Part shown: one piece after another, positions 50,346 to 62,897 of the stretch
How positions within the stretch are numbered: the first letter of the stretch is position 1
Layout: each line of letters starts with the position of its first letter
The notes under the pieces: model-generated
Database searches by the model: none
Told to the model about the DNA's origin: nothing
Seen by the model: the letters and a program-made list of their open reading frames with translations, nothing else
Position numbers and translations under genes: made by a program
Source: Scortum barcoo
Taxonomy: Eukaryota > Chordata > Actinopteri > Centrarchiformes > Terapontidae
Direction of reading: 5' to 3'
Assembly (NCBI GenBank): GCA_023238725.1
Contig: CM041531.1
Location: forward strand, 20,120,643 to 20,184,642
Length of the DNA: 64,000 nt

Positions 50346-53300
50346 TGAGCTTGAGGCTAACAGCACAGTATGCTCTCCTAAGGATGTGCAAGTATAGTCT
50401 ATGTCAACAGAGCCAGGGAAAAAGCACACATACACTATCACACACAAGAAAACACAAAAGACATACACACATGTAGTACAATAGGGGACACCTACTGTAT
50501 ATTGATTGCAAAACACTCAACTATTAACTATTTGCCACTGCATATGTATGTACAGTCCATGTGTGCACATCAGATTCCGATCAACCTCCTTGACCTGTCC
50601 ATGCAGTTTTATAAAACCAAAGCTAAGTGAACTAGATAGCATACGTTTTCAGTGTGTGTCTCTCTGACACGTTGATACTTCACTTATAAAATGCTGAAAG
50701 TTAGCTAACTGTCCCCGAAGGATTATGAAACAGATTTATGACGTGCTGGACTGGCCTACAGCTGTGAAAGTGCAGGTCACATGGGTGCAATTTTATGAGT
50801 GAGGATGTGAGGCAGCAAATGATTCGTCACCTTTTTTGACAGAGGTCTCTATATGCCCTCTATGGTAAGCATGCCACTATGATTTTATTCATTTATTTTT
50901 GACATATTTAAAACAGTCTTGTAGCCCTCCCTCAGGCACTTCACCTGGAATATGTTAGAGCTCTGTTTTGCCCCTGCTTTTGGCATAAATTGCTTCTCCA
51001 TCTCTTCAGTGCACGTTAGGTTCCTTTGTCTCGTCCTGAATTCCTAAAAAGCTTTATTCACTGCAGAGAGTGCATGTGAAAAGATTCTAATTTTAAATTT
51101 TTTTCCCAACAGTATCACTCTACGAGGCATCAAACCATACAGTGCAGTTTACTGAGCTGTATTCAACCCTTCCCGGAAGAAGTGTCCTCTGTGTGACTTC
51201 TTACTGAGGAGGAAATGAAACTCAAACAATAACAAACCAAATGAATTCATGCAGGACTATTTATAGCTTGCAGATACTTGTGAAATATGAGTAAAATAAA
51301 TCAGTGTTGCCTCGTGGAGGACATCGGGACATCACAGGTCTGCAGCTTCTGCCGTGCCAGAGAACCCCATCGCGGCGCCATATTTAGGGTGGCAAGCAAT
51401 GCTGAATAGCATTCAGTGATGTTCCAGGGGCTAAAAATTGTACAGTGTCATGGATCACAAGGATCCTGTGAAAAGCAGGAGATGCAATGTGGTTGAATAG
51501 TCATTTTTCTTTTAGTTTGTTAGTTTATTACTGTGTGTTTGTCTATGGAAAACTAAGAACACAATAGAGCATCAGTGGGAAAATGCAATATAAAATTGTA
51601 CAAGTATAAACACAGAGTCACTGTGTAGTTGCAGTTTGTCTCCTGAGCTCAACATGCAGAACATGCACAACATGAAGTGTTACCAAAATATTCAAATGGC
51701 GATGAAATACATGTGTGTTGTCTGAAGTGTAGCTGTCAATAGGAAAAGTCAAAAAGTCAGTCAGGTGGTGAGATCCCGGTGACAAGTTATTCTGCAGTGA
51801 CAGATGACATTTCTGTGAGGTTGCATCTGGAGTACTCTGGCGCTGAGGCAAAGCTGGCCTTTCACTCTGTCTGCCTAGCTAGCATTCATCAGCAAACCTC
51901 ACACACACACCATCCACACAGGCATAAAACATGTAAATGGCAGCTGGCTCCGTGAGTCTAATGTGCCCTCCCTTTGTTGTATTGTTTCGGTGGTTTTCAG
52001 ATGATGCGGGCATCACTGTCCTGCAAGTCCTTCAAGTACTGTTTAACAACAGGAATTAAAATTATTGCTCTTTGTTTTCTTCTCATCTTTACCTAGTCCT
52101 GTACTAAAACAGCGGTGGTGGTCGTTCTATAAGCTAGTTCATCAGGCAATACTGCTTTTTCTTCTTTTTTTTCCTTTTATTTCATTGGATCATTCCCCCT
52201 CTCTCCTCTCCTTCCCTTGTTGCCTTATTGCACAGGCTGGTCATGTGACAGTTCAGTTCAGTTGCGTCCACTCTATTCAAATGAGAACTGGCTTGAACTG
52301 CATGTATCCCTGCCTTCATTTTGGGCTCAGACGTAGAGCAGCAGGCAGGCATGGAGGCACAGGGTGGCAAAGGGAGTCTCCCCCAGTGATTTATTTGAAC
52401 TTTTCCTCTCTTTGAAATGGCATCACAGAGGCCCTGCATGATTAATGTCACCACACTTATATACACTGTTCTACCCAGAGTGCCAGCTGAATATTTGAAA
52501 ACCAGGAACTTTCAGAGTGCCTGTGGGCAGGTCTGGGTGATACTGAGGTTTGATTGGCAATCAGCTTGCTATTCAACCTTTCCAATTGTCCACGTAATGT
52601 CATGCACTCAGGTGAACACACCAACTGAGTGCATTTTTACAGCAGTGTGCTAATTACTGGACATTAATACAGTGTTGTTGGTATGAGAATGCAAAAGTGA
52701 AGCAAAAGTCCTCCCTTTGAGAATATGACCATTAACTGTCCACCACATCCGCTGCACTCCACTGTGCATTTTCTAAAACACCCCAAATTACAGCCAAGGA
52801 TCTGATTTCTTAAAATATGTGATTAAGTGTGCCATTATCCTTTTTAAAGTGTTCTCATATTTGTTGGTAAGAATCATAATTATGTGCACTTTGGTAAATA
52901 AAATTAAAGGACTCCAATCAGTGGTGTCACAATGAGCAACACATAACCAGTCACACTGAAATGATTGTTTTGTTAACTGTGGGTGTTTTGCATTGCTGGG
53001 TAATAAACCAACATTGACACAAAATTCAACAGTGTGAGGACCAGTTATGTTTCAGTGTGTTATGAGATGTAACCCATCCGTTAAAAGGCTTCTGGGCCTG
53101 AAGGTACGCAGGCTGACTGGTAACCTAAAATGCCCCTTTGACCCCTGACATCAACAAAAGTGTTAATTGCAACAGTGCAACATAACATCTGGATTATGAC
53201 CACGCACACTGACTGTGTCAAAATACTCTTCATCGAGACACTAAACCCTGAACTAAAGCCGCCACCATGCACTGCCATGGCCTCAAAGAGATAGCTTCCT

Positions 53301-54134
53301 TGTAGGAGGCTTTGGTTATTTTCAGGGAGGACATGTGGAATGGCAAACATCAAGTTGTTATGAAGCACAGAGCCTCCAAGACACAGTCCTTCTCCTGGGT
53401 GGTATTTATTAAATTATCCAGTGTTATCTCTTATTTTGCGACTGACCAGCATCGCAACCCTGACTCCATCCTCTAGTGGAGTGTTCTTGTTGACTCTGCA
53501 CTGAGACGCTTCACTTTGCACCTTTTACCTCTGAGACTAAACAACAAGATCCATCCAGTGAGAGCAATAGGAACTTTTCTAATTATTGCTGCAATTATAA
53601 TCATGCTTGTGCTGCTGCAATGTCTCTTTGGGCTCTGTGGCCCCACTGCTAGCTGGATGGGCACACAGAGAGAAAATGCTAATCAACAACGAGGCTTCAT
53701 CAACTTATTGGTGACTGGGGTACACCAAAAGAGCCTCTTCACTCCTTTCAAGGGTGGATGTAATCAGAAGCAGCATCCATCCATATTTCCTTCCCAGGGG
53801 AAGGGGGAAGGTACAGAGCTCTGCAAACATACTTGCAGTAGCTCCTCAGCATGGGAATACTGTTTAGATTATAATTGGATTTGAGAAGTGAAGCCCTATG
53901 TGTTTGAGTAACTTCATCAAACAGTATGCTTGTATTATTATCAATCATTGTGATTTCTTGGTATTTTCTCTGCATCTCTGTCTTTTTCTCTCTGCATGAA
54001 TCCGCTTGTCAACATCCAGAAAATCCAGTTTGCCAAGTACAACTCAAAATAGTCAAACACATTATTCAGGAAAGAGGGGAACATTTAGCTCAACTACAGA
54101 CACAGGGTAAACACAGTGAAGTGCGCTTTCCTAC

Positions 54135-54558
54135 CTCTTCCCATTGGTGGATATAGCGAATGAGTCTGGAGAGGCGCAAGAGCCGCAGCAAGCTGAGGAT
54201 CTTTGTGAAGCGGACAATTCGCAAGGCGCGTGCCGTCTTGTAGAAATCAGAGTCGATGCGCGTCTCCACGATGAGGAAGATGTAGTCCACAGGGATGGAG
54301 GAGATGAAGTCCACCACAAACCAACTCCGTAAGTACTTGATCTTGATCTGTTGCGGATCCAGGATGATTTCCGTGTTGTCCTCCTTGACGATTCCCGTCC
54401 TGAAGTTGAGGACCAGGTCCATGAGGAAGAAGGTGTCGGAGACCACGTTGAACACGATCCAGGGGGGTGTGTGCTCGTCCTTGAAGAATGTGATGCCCAC
54501 AGGGATGATGATGAGGTTGCCCACCATTAGCAGCAGCATGGTCAAGTCCCAGTAAAAC
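54135..54558 (-). CDS. hcn4: HCN4-type channel, exon 2: S1 to S4 voltage sensor
   Basis: The exon is 424 nt, exactly the mammalian HCN exon 2 length I recall; it gives the last base of an Arg codon and 141 residues. The acceptor is the less usual CAACAAG and the donor is GTAGGA. Residues 5-25 are S1 (LTMLLLMVGNLIIIPVGITF); residues about 31-56 are S2 (PPWIVFNVVSDTFFLMDLVL onward); residues about 72-97 are S3 (KIKYLRSWFVVDFISSIPVD onward); residues about 105-137 are S4. S4 is the arginine- and lysine-rich voltage sensor, beginning FYKTARALRIVRFTKILSLL and ending RLIRYIHQWEE. Hyperpolarisation moves S4 inward and opens the channel. The preceding exon must end with the N-terminal HCN domain; no such sequence is found between here and 64000. 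Confidence 0.97.
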
Positions 54559-56518
54559 CTTGTTGGGGAGAGAAATGGAGAAAGGCAGAGATGGGACAGT
54601 GAAAGAGTCAGAAGATGGTAAAATTCTGTAGCTTACTATTAGCACCATCGTGCCCAGTTGGAGGCTAACATTATTTGTCTTTAAAAACTCAGTGGATTGC
54701 ATGGTGTATGATATACATGCTGCATCATACAGTGTATACTGTATACTATATTTTTGAAAATGGCCCACCTACAAAACACTGACCTACACACACATTGCAA
54801 CTGCTTGATGAATACTGCACAAGTATATAAACTGTTTGTTGATATGTTGTTTTTCTGTATGTGAAACCTGTGATGGGACCCACTCTGTGTCTCATCACAA
54901 ATCTATTTAAACCTTTGGGTGTTGTGCATGTTTGGTGGAAGCAAGCTTATACACATGGAGGTGTGATGATAATCTATACATATGTAACTTCCCCACCATG
55001 CCAGAAGGCAGCTTGACGAGGAAGCTATTTGTGTTTGGACAGTAAATCACAAATCAAAGGTCAATGAGGGTTAACTAATAATTACAAACTGCACAATGAC
55101 CTCGTCCATCTTAGGAGCCTGAGAGTTTGGATATAAATTGCACTCTCTGCTGGTGTAGTAATTGAATCCAGACTGGGCCTTTGGTATTATGGATCACAAA
55201 AACCCAGGTAGAAGATTGTTACTGCAAGCAAGTTGGACTACAGCAAGTAATTACTGATCTGTCACTTCCTTGTTGCAGTTGATGTCCATAGTATATTGAG
55301 ATAAATAATTTGTTTACAATGAACTGCTGCTCTATAGGATTGTGTGGCCTGATCTAAAAAGACCTCTGGTCCAAGTCACGTTCTCGGTAGTCTTGTGGGG
55401 TTTTTTTTCTTCGCTTCCCTGCGTTCACTTTGTTGGATGATGTACAGTTTGTCATTTTATTGAGGAGTTAGATTTAAAATTCCCTTTTCTCTTTAAAGTC
55501 TTTTGAGGCATACTTGTGATGAAGTACTCCAAAGCTTGCACTCAAAGTAGTTTCTACCTTGATATTCCCATTGATTCTCATACAAGAACTGACGTTCCAT
55601 GTTATTATAAAAGAAACTTTATCATTTAAAAGGTGCAGACTTGTCACAGCTAATCATTTGAGGATTTCTTTTTTCTAGTAATGTGCTTTGTCTTGCTGTG
55701 AGCATGACTAAACTCCATTAGTGATGCATTATGGAGGCATTGCGTTTCTCTAACACTTAAAACTGTGATCACATTTTACATCACTTTGAGTAAATTACTG
55801 TAAATAATTACGGTAAAATACTGCAAAACTACACAGGCTGCTATGTAGTGTACACTTGAGTTGTAATGTGCTTGGAATACAGCTTACGAGAGCATTTCAG
55901 ACTTACACATGCATACATCAATACATAGTATGCACAGACTCGCATCTCAGTTTCATGTCTGTTGCACACACAGGCACATGTACGCACACACACTGAGGAA
56001 CCAGTGACAGTAATTGGAATTCTTCAAAGTAAAAGGGTATCTACTGTTCCAGCTTGTTGTCAAGTGGAGTTATATTTAGACAGACCTTGCCACCAGTGTT
56101 TGCTCATGTTTAGACTGAAAGCCCTAGAGGACAAGAAAAACTTCAAAGGAAGAAACGCACACATAGGTAATGACATTTGTTCTTCATACTGCCATGTTCC
56201 CTAATATTACAAATGCTAGATAGGCTGTGCATTTGTATAAACTACACAGCTTACTAATCAGATATAGGTGTGCTCTTAGCCCTTGACAGGGCCCACCAGC
56301 AACAAAGAGAGATTAGCTGTTTCTTTCAATAACTCTAACAACTGCAGATCCATTTGTTTTGCAATTTGTATCAAGTGTGATGACTCAACCACACATAATA
56401 CTTCGTTTCATATTTAAAGGACCATATCAGTCTTTTTGTAATTCTGTAGCTAAGTTTTGAGGATGATAATTAATGTCTAAAGGTCACATTATCATTGTGT
56501 GGCACTGTGTGGTAAGAC

Positions 56519-56530
56519 TTTGAGAAAACA
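56519..56530. repeat. Left copy of LINE target-site duplication
   Basis: TTTGAGAAAACA, identical to 58491-58502. It directly abuts the CATCCATC-type simple tail of the element's 3' end. Confidence 0.85.
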
Positions 56531-56549
56531 TCCATCCATCTTCCTCCGC

Positions 56550-56945
56550 TTATCCGGGACCGGGTCGCGGTGGCAGCAGTCTGAGCAGAGATGCCCAGAC
56601 TTCCCTCACCCTCAGACACTTCCTCCAGCTCTTCCGGGGGGATTCCAAGGCGTTCCCAGGCCAGCCAAGAGACATAGTCTCTCCAGCATGTCCTGGGTCT
56701 TCCCCTGGCCTCCTCCCCGTGGGACATGCCTGGAACGCCTCCCTAGGGAGGCTTCCAGGGGGCATTCGAAACAGATGCCCAAGCCACCACAGCTGACTCC
56801 TCTCGATGCAAAGGAGCAGTGGCTCTACTCTGAGCTCCTCCCAAGTGACTAATCTTCTCGCCCTATCTCTAAGGGAGCGCTCAGCCACCCTGCGGAGGAA
56901 ACTCATTTCGGCCGCTTGTATCCGCGATCTTGTCCTTTCGGTCAT
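56550..56945 (-). pseudogene. LINE C-terminal ORF fragment
   Basis: Starts MTERTRSRIQAAEMSFLRRV and continues with SQLWWLGHLFRMPPGSLPRE, then CPTGRRPGEDPGHAGE, where a frameshift leaves the family reading; the neighbouring frame (56470-56727) continues with SWLAWERLGIPPEELEEV. This is the terminal domain of the LINE ORF2 protein, broken by at least one indel. Confidence 0.8.
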
Positions 56946-57083
56946 TACCCAAAGTTCATGACCATAGGTGAGAGTGGGAGCATAGACTGACCTGGTAAAT
57001 CGAGAGCTTCGCCTTTCGACTCAGCTCCTTCTTCACCACGACGGTCCGGTACACCAACTGCAGAGGCTGCACCAATCCGCCTG

Positions 57084-57300
57084 TCAAGTCTCACGCTCCA
57101 TCTTTCCCTCACTCATGAACAAGACCCCGAGATACTTGAACTCCTCCACTTGAGGCAGGACCTCTTCACCAACCTGGAGAGGGCAAGCCACCCTTTTCCG
57201 GTTGAGAACCATGGCCTCAGACTTGGAGGTGCTGATTCTCATCCCAGCCGCTTCACACTCAGCTGCAAACCACCCCAGTACATGCTGAAGGTCCTTCAGC
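57084..57300 (-). pseudogene. LINE fragment after the deleted RT core
   Basis: From about 57300 downward the frame reads FAAECEAAGMRIST, then SEAMVLNRKRVACPLQVGEE and VEEFKYLGVLFMSEGKMERE. This is the thumb-proximal region that normally follows the RT active site. The preceding catalytic palm is absent, implying an internal deletion of several hundred bases. Confidence 0.8.
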
Positions 57301-57310
57301 CTCCGCTTCC

Positions 57311-57931
57311 TCAGTGGAAGGCATGACGGTGGGATTGATGGAGCTCCCCAAAGTATTCCTTCCACTGTCTGACAATGTCCCCAGTTGAGGTCAACAGCTC
57401 CCCACCCGCACTGCAAACAGTGTTGGCAGAGAACTGCTTCCCCCTCCTGAGGTGCCGGACAGTTTGCCAGAATTTCTTCGAGGCCGACCGATAGTCCTCC
57501 TCTATGGCCTCACCAAACTCCTCCCAGACCCGAGTTTTTGCTTCCACGACAGCCCAGGCTTCGGCTTGCTTGGTCTGCCGATACCCGTCAACTGCGTCAT
57601 GAGTCCCACAGGCCAACATGGTCCGGTAGGACTCCTTCTTCAGCTTGACAGCATCCTTTACTTCCTGGTGTCCACCACCGGGTTCGGGGGTTGCCGCCAC
57701 GACAGGCACCAGAGACCTTGTGTCCACAGCTTTGAACTGCCACGTCAACAATGAAGGCAGAGAACATGGTCCACTCAGACTCAATGTCCCCAGCCTCCCT
57801 CGGAATCTGGGAGAAGTTCTTCCCGGAGGTGGGAGTTGAAGACCTCCCTGACAGAGGGCTCGGCCAGACGTTCCCAACAGACCCTCACAATACTTTTGGG
57901 TCTGCCAGGTCTGTCCAACTTCCTCCTCCAC
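57311..57931 (-). pseudogene. LINE ORF fragment upstream of the RT domain
   Basis: 207 codons including the stop. The second half (KLKKESYRTMLACGTHDAVD, KTRVWEEFGEAIEEDYRSAS, KKFWQTVRHLRRGKQ, GELLTSTGDIVRQWKEYFGEL) is the conserved linker preceding the reverse-transcriptase core. It stops after a small frameshift near 57335. The first half appears frame-shifted relative to the family. Confidence 0.8.
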
Positions 57932-58042
57932 CAGCGGATCCCACTCAACACCAGGTGGCCTCAGTTGACAGCTCAGCCCCTCTCTTTACCCGAGTGTCCA
58001 AGACATACGGCTGGAGATCAGATGAAACAACAACAAAGTCGA

Positions 58043-58252
58043 TCATCGACCTCCTGGCCTAGGGTGTCCACCGGTGCCACGTGCACTGTCAAGTACCCCT
58101 CCTTGGGACTCCAAGAAGGACGGATACTCTGTACTTCTGTTCGGCCCACAGACACAAACAACAGAAAGAGACCTATCCCCAACCCGAAGGCGCAGGGAAG
58201 TGACCCTGTTGTTCACCAGGGAGAACTCCAACACATAGTCTGCAAGCCCCAA
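58043..58252 (-). pseudogene. LINE endonuclease-domain fragment
   Basis: An open stretch with RVGDRSLSVVCVCGPN and STEYPSFLESQGGVLDSA resembles the later part of the APE-type endonuclease of fish LINEs. The catalytic N-terminal part is not recognisable and the frame breaks downstream, so it is dead. Confidence 0.7.
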
Positions 58253-58490
58253 CCCAAGGCCTGGCTACAGGGTGGGTAATGCCAATCCGGGTGATGTAAC
58301 GGTCCTTGGTTTTCCGTGGTTTTCTATCCATGATGAGTTTGTGAACTGCTCTTAGTATGGCCCATCACCTAGGAGCTGTTTGCCATGGGAAACCCTACCA
58401 GGGGCGTAATGGCTCCGACAACATAGCTCCAAGGATCATTCGGGACACACAAACCCCTCCTCCACGGTAAGGTGGAGGTTCAAGGAGGGG

Positions 58491-58502
58491 TTTGAGAAAA
58501 CA
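58491..58502. repeat. Right copy of LINE target-site duplication
   Basis: TTTGAGAAAACA, identical to 56519-56530; on the gene strand it precedes the element's 5' end. Confidence 0.85.
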
Positions 58503-59216
58503 GCTAAATTATTAAAAAAAAAAAAAACAGCAAATAAACATGATTTTGTCCTTTGAGATACGTTTTATAAAAAAATACAAATAAATATTCCATCACTGGC
58601 ACAACGTAAGCCACAGAGGTGGGGGGCTGACAATGATGTCTGGCTTGTAAAACAAAAAAAAAAAAAATCAAGCCTTACAGAAAAATCGCAGCCAGCAGTT
58701 AAGTGATGCTGTATGGATGACAGAGTGAGGAAACAGTGAAAGAAATAAAAAAAAAAAAGCAGCGCCCGAGGAGAGCTCCTCAACATCTTTGCCACTCTGT
58801 GTCTCTCTGTGTTACTCTGGCAGAACACAGCTACTGCTGCCACCTGTTTGAGTAAGCCTGACTTGTTATAGGAGTATGAGGATTGGTAAGATTAACAGCA
58901 GCTGCTGTATGCTCATTGTGAAAATGCATCTTTCCAAATATGAAGGGTAGTGCAACACATGTTCTAATACAAAATGAGGGAAAAACAAATCAGGTCATGG
59001 TATTTTTTTCATTATTTTTTTTCAAAATAAGTTTACTCGTGGAAAACATCCTATAACCATTAGTCAGATAGAGTTTGAGGACACCTCTAAATCAAGTATT
59101 ACTGTGATTGATCCTCTACAATATTCTAGGATGAGAAAAAAGCTCAGTATGCAGAATTTATTCATACTTATTGTGTGTTCTTGTGTGCACAGAGACTGTG
59201 ATTTTACATGCATGTT

Positions 59217-59239
59217 TGTGTGTGTGTGTGTGTGTGTGC
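59217..59239. repeat. (TG)n microsatellite
   Basis: A clean TG tract of about ten units, followed by CATG and ACAC words. Confidence 0.85.
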
Positions 59240-60589
59240 ATGTGTACACACATGCATGCATGTGTAAAGTAAATGCTCATGATTTCTCCTTTTCACTCTT
59301 GTGGTTGCCTCCGAATGGAGGTCAGGCCACCTAAACATAGCAGGGATCAATTTACTGTGTTTTATTATGCACTGGGACCCTGACATAGAAGAACATTGTT
59401 CTATAAATACAGTTGGATGAGTGCGGGATGTTGGGCGGACATTTCAAAGGCATTAAACAATACCATATCTCTGTGTGCATCCTAAATCATAGACTTAAAC
59501 TGTGTGGTCTTATACTACCTGTACTGAAATAAAATGAAAGCAAATACAACAGTCTATCAGTAGTGATATAAAGATGATATTCCCAGGTGTTTGGGGAGAG
59601 AGAAACATCTCATTTTAAAGAAATGTATGGTTTTATCCTTTTTATTCTTTTAGTTTTATTCTATTTTATTAGATAGCTGTTACAGACATCCCAAATGATG
59701 CCTGGGCTTGTCACAACTTTAATACACAAAAACTGGCAATATGTTAGGTATAGTGAAAAGTGAAGTTCATGTTTATTATGACAGCAACTGAATACTTCTC
59801 TAAGGTACGACACATGATTAGGAAAAAAACTGCTTAACTGATTAAAACTGCTGATGCCTTGACGTTTTATGATGTTTCCAACATGAATGGATATTTTTGT
59901 TTGAAACTGGTAAACAGACATGTCACACAGTGCTTTATAGGAAACAAAATATATTTGTGATGAAAATGTGATCATGAAAAGATAGAATTATAAACTCTGT
60001 GTGTGTCTGTTTGTACAGATAAGAGATCACTGGGGAACATCTGAGCTGCCCACATAAAATAAATGGCAGACCACAAAGTAGACTAAAAAAAAGATAGAAT
60101 TGAGCTCAAGTGCAAAAATTAAAGGTGATACAGTGGCAGGCCTCCCCGCTGTGTGTCAAACTTTTAAAAATGAGGCACAGCAAAGCGGAGAAACACTGGA
60201 CACGTCGAGGAAAGGAAGCAGCAGAATGGCTCACACCTAAGTTGTTATGGTGCTGAGTGTTCAGTGCACTGATGAAGGGAGCCATGACATTTTGCTGTCT
60301 GTAGGGACAGAGCCACAGCCCACTCTGCTCTCCGGTGGGGTGACCAGGGACAGCAGGAACATGTTGTCACCCTCAGAGTGCATCTGACTACACGATAAGC
60401 CTCTCTCATTTTCCTCACCCTGCCAACCGGGCTACCTGAAAGGGACCAAGAGAGCCTCCGCAAACAGCACGAGATGGACATACACTTACCTTTCAGAGTA
60501 GACTATATTTAAATTGAGGGGGCATGGGGGAGACAAGAATGGGGTATATGTAGTTTTGCATTTACAGGGAGTATATGTTTGTATTTGTG

Positions 60590-60595
60590 CATGCA

Positions 60596-60642
<47 letters not shown>
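60590..60642. repeat. (GT)n microsatellite
   Basis: Uninterrupted GT from about 60599 to 60642 (some 22 units), preceded by GCATGCATGC. It is the longest pure dinucleotide tract in the window. Confidence 0.9.
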
Positions 60643-60644
<2 letters not shown>

Positions 60645-62880
60645 ACTTGTTTACTGTTCCCTTGTAGAAATATCTATATGCTGCCTATAACATGCTGGGA
60701 GAGTGATGGCATAGCATGCAAGCAGATCATCTGTCATGTCAGGTACAAGTGGTAGACAGGATTTAACAGTGTCTCCCTTTATTCTGAAGCGCACTGACTG
60801 AATGGGAACAGCAGAAGAACAGTGGGTGCTCCCAGCCTACACTTCCAGAAGGGCACCAACCAACACTGTGTGCACTGTAAATGTGATTTGGGCCGATTAA
60901 ATGATTGAAATGTATGTATGGTTTTGCATGAAAAAGCTGTTTCCCTTTTGAATAATTCATTTGTGTGTTGCGTGTGCGTTTGCATCCATTTTCTTTCTGA
61001 TGATTTGGTTGAGTTATCAGGGGTCCTGTATTACCACAAGCACTGACTCACTATATGCCTGAGAATTCTGACTCATGTTTTGTTAAATATCAGTAGCACA
61101 AACACCCTGTTTCATTTTTGGACGCATACACATGAAACCCACTTTTTCCATACCATGATTTCCATACCTAAACTCCAGGTTTTGGGTGATTGTGGTTGCT
61201 CAAGGAAGATAACTTGAGGGTCCTGAAGTACAGATGCTGATACACCAATTATTTGCAGTCATCAGTCATTGCAGGTGTGATTTTGGACCTCACTTCATTT
61301 TCAGTTTTAAGTTTCATCCTCTGTAGATGTTGATCTTTTCTTTATTTGTTCAGCCATAGTGACTGTTTACTCAATGCTAGCAAAGACTGAGAAAAACAGT
61401 ACTCTGCTTCACACAGAGGTGAGCTGAAGAGTGAATCTGTTGCGCTAAAAGCCTTGTTAAAGGCCAAACTGTGCACCGCTTGTGTTTTTTTCTGGAACGT
61501 TGCCACCGACACCTGGGTCATAATACTGCACAATACTGCTTTCATCATTTGGTGATAAATAGTGACTTAGCTGACTGTTATTTAAATTATGTTCATAGAA
61601 ATGTTACAGTTATAAAATGGACATAACTAAGAAACAATATTAAAGGTGAATCATGTGGACAAATCACATTTAGCCAGTACATGACCTGTTCATTAGATTA
61701 GTACACAAAAACTGACAGGACTACCTAATCTCAGTTTGTATGTGTTTGAGAGTTTATTTGTGTGTAGGTGTATAAATAAGTGTTATTACACGGGAACTGT
61801 TCTTCTGTTTTTAGCTCAGCTATGAATAGAGATAAGTGTAAACCAACCACTTGACAAACCTTAACAATAAACCTGTTGTCTCTTAGAACTGGTTTCTTTA
61901 TCTGTAGAAGCTGGTTTACAGCATAACTGCTTGTTGGCCTTTATTGTGGGAACTACTTAACTGCCATTAGATGTTACTTAATCTGATGTGTAAATGAAAC
62001 AACGCAATCACTTTTTAACCGTGGACACTAAATCTAAATTTGTATTTGAGGGCGTCCAGGTCATTTTAATTGTGTAATGCATAAATGTCTTTTGCCATGT
62101 ATAATGTTTAATAGGTTCCTACAGGATGATGTAATATTCATATATTATTAAAATTCAATTCAAAATGTGTCCAGTGTTTTTAAAGCCACAGTGAAGGTAA
62201 TTATCGCTTTATTTTATGACTCTCTTGATAAGAATCATAAGTGAAAAACACTCCAATGTCAAAATACATTTTCTGATGTTATGATTTGTTGGGAGTAATG
62301 ACCGCACAGCACAGATAGTAATTAACGAGGACATTTAGAGTTCCTGTTTGAAGATGACTTACGGTGTATTTCAGGTGCAAATTATTGTTGTAGCAGCAAT
62401 TTAACTGAACCAGTCCTAAACTGTAGTTAAACTCAAATGATAACTGACAGAGCAACAGCCTCATTAAGTCCACTGCCATCTTTGAGTGTATGAATGAGGA
62501 GGATTGAATAAAAATTAAGCATGAAAGGCTCTTGTGCGGGAAAAAAATCACTTCATTTTACATAAGCTACACTTAGCCACAGGGAGAGGGAATCTATGAC
62601 ACAGCCTGTCACACTTAACGGGAGAACAACAACTGTAACAACAACATAAAAAAGAAACACCTGTGTATTACCCATAAAGAGCAACCTATTGGTTTTAAAC
62701 AAGCCAGTTGGCAAACAGAGCAAGATTTAAGTGTCTAAAAGAACAAAACTCAGGTTAAAAGGGTTAATCCTATTTTTGTTGTCACCCGCTCCAATGAACT
62801 GTCATAACGGCACTGTCTTTGCTGAGCACAGCCAGCAGGCACACTGCAAGCACATCACTGACACCGGGGCTGTGCAGTCG

Positions 62881-62897
62881 CAGGTGGCTATATTTAG
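62881..62897. promoter_or_regulatory. Candidate E-box plus MEF2 site in hcn4 intron 1
   Basis: CAGGTG (62881-62886, E-box CANNTG) is followed after one base by CTATATTTAG (62888-62897), a full match to the MEF2 consensus YTA(A/T)4TAR. Mammalian Hcn4 is known to be driven by a MEF2-dependent enhancer in its first intron, and this pair also lies in intron 1. Single MEF2 matches are expected about four times by chance in 64 kb, so the adjacency and location are the only support. Confidence 0.3.

Larger units (their letters stand above)
43579..54134 (-). other. hcn4: hcn4 intron 2
   Basis: This 10556-bp intron has donor GTAGGA and acceptor ACTCCGCAG. It holds repeat remnants at about 45560-45770 and 50285-50345, a (CA)n tract at 46534-46554, and an isolated MEF2-type word CTATTTATAG at 51257-51266. 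A CpG-containing, GC-richer patch lies at about 47210-47460. No internal exon is supported. Confidence 0.88.
56531..58490 (-). mobile_element. Internally deleted non-LTR retrotransposon (LINE)
   Basis: A 1960-bp insertion lies in the same orientation as hcn4. Its 3' end carries a short GATG-type simple tail rather than poly(A), and the whole is flanked by an exact 12-bp duplication. Reading on the minus strand from the right: a 5' leader-like segment (about 58280-58490), pieces of an APE-type endonuclease, a linker, then a jump at about 57300 straight to the C-terminal part of the reverse-transcriptase ORF. The catalytic RT core, including the expected YADD/FADD region, is missing. Stops and frameshifts interrupt the rest. 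The protein pieces match an abundant fish LINE family I know by sequence, but I cannot name its clade with certainty. Confidence 0.88.

Noticed and set aside
54144..54555. Plus-strand frames opposite exon 2
   Set aside because: Shadows of the conserved S1-S4 coding sequence on the minus strand.
60247..60257. Half match to the REST/NRSF silencer motif (CAGCACCA on the minus strand) in intron 1
   Set aside because: HCN4 genes do have a REST site in mammals, but here the second half of the motif does not match at the proper spacing.
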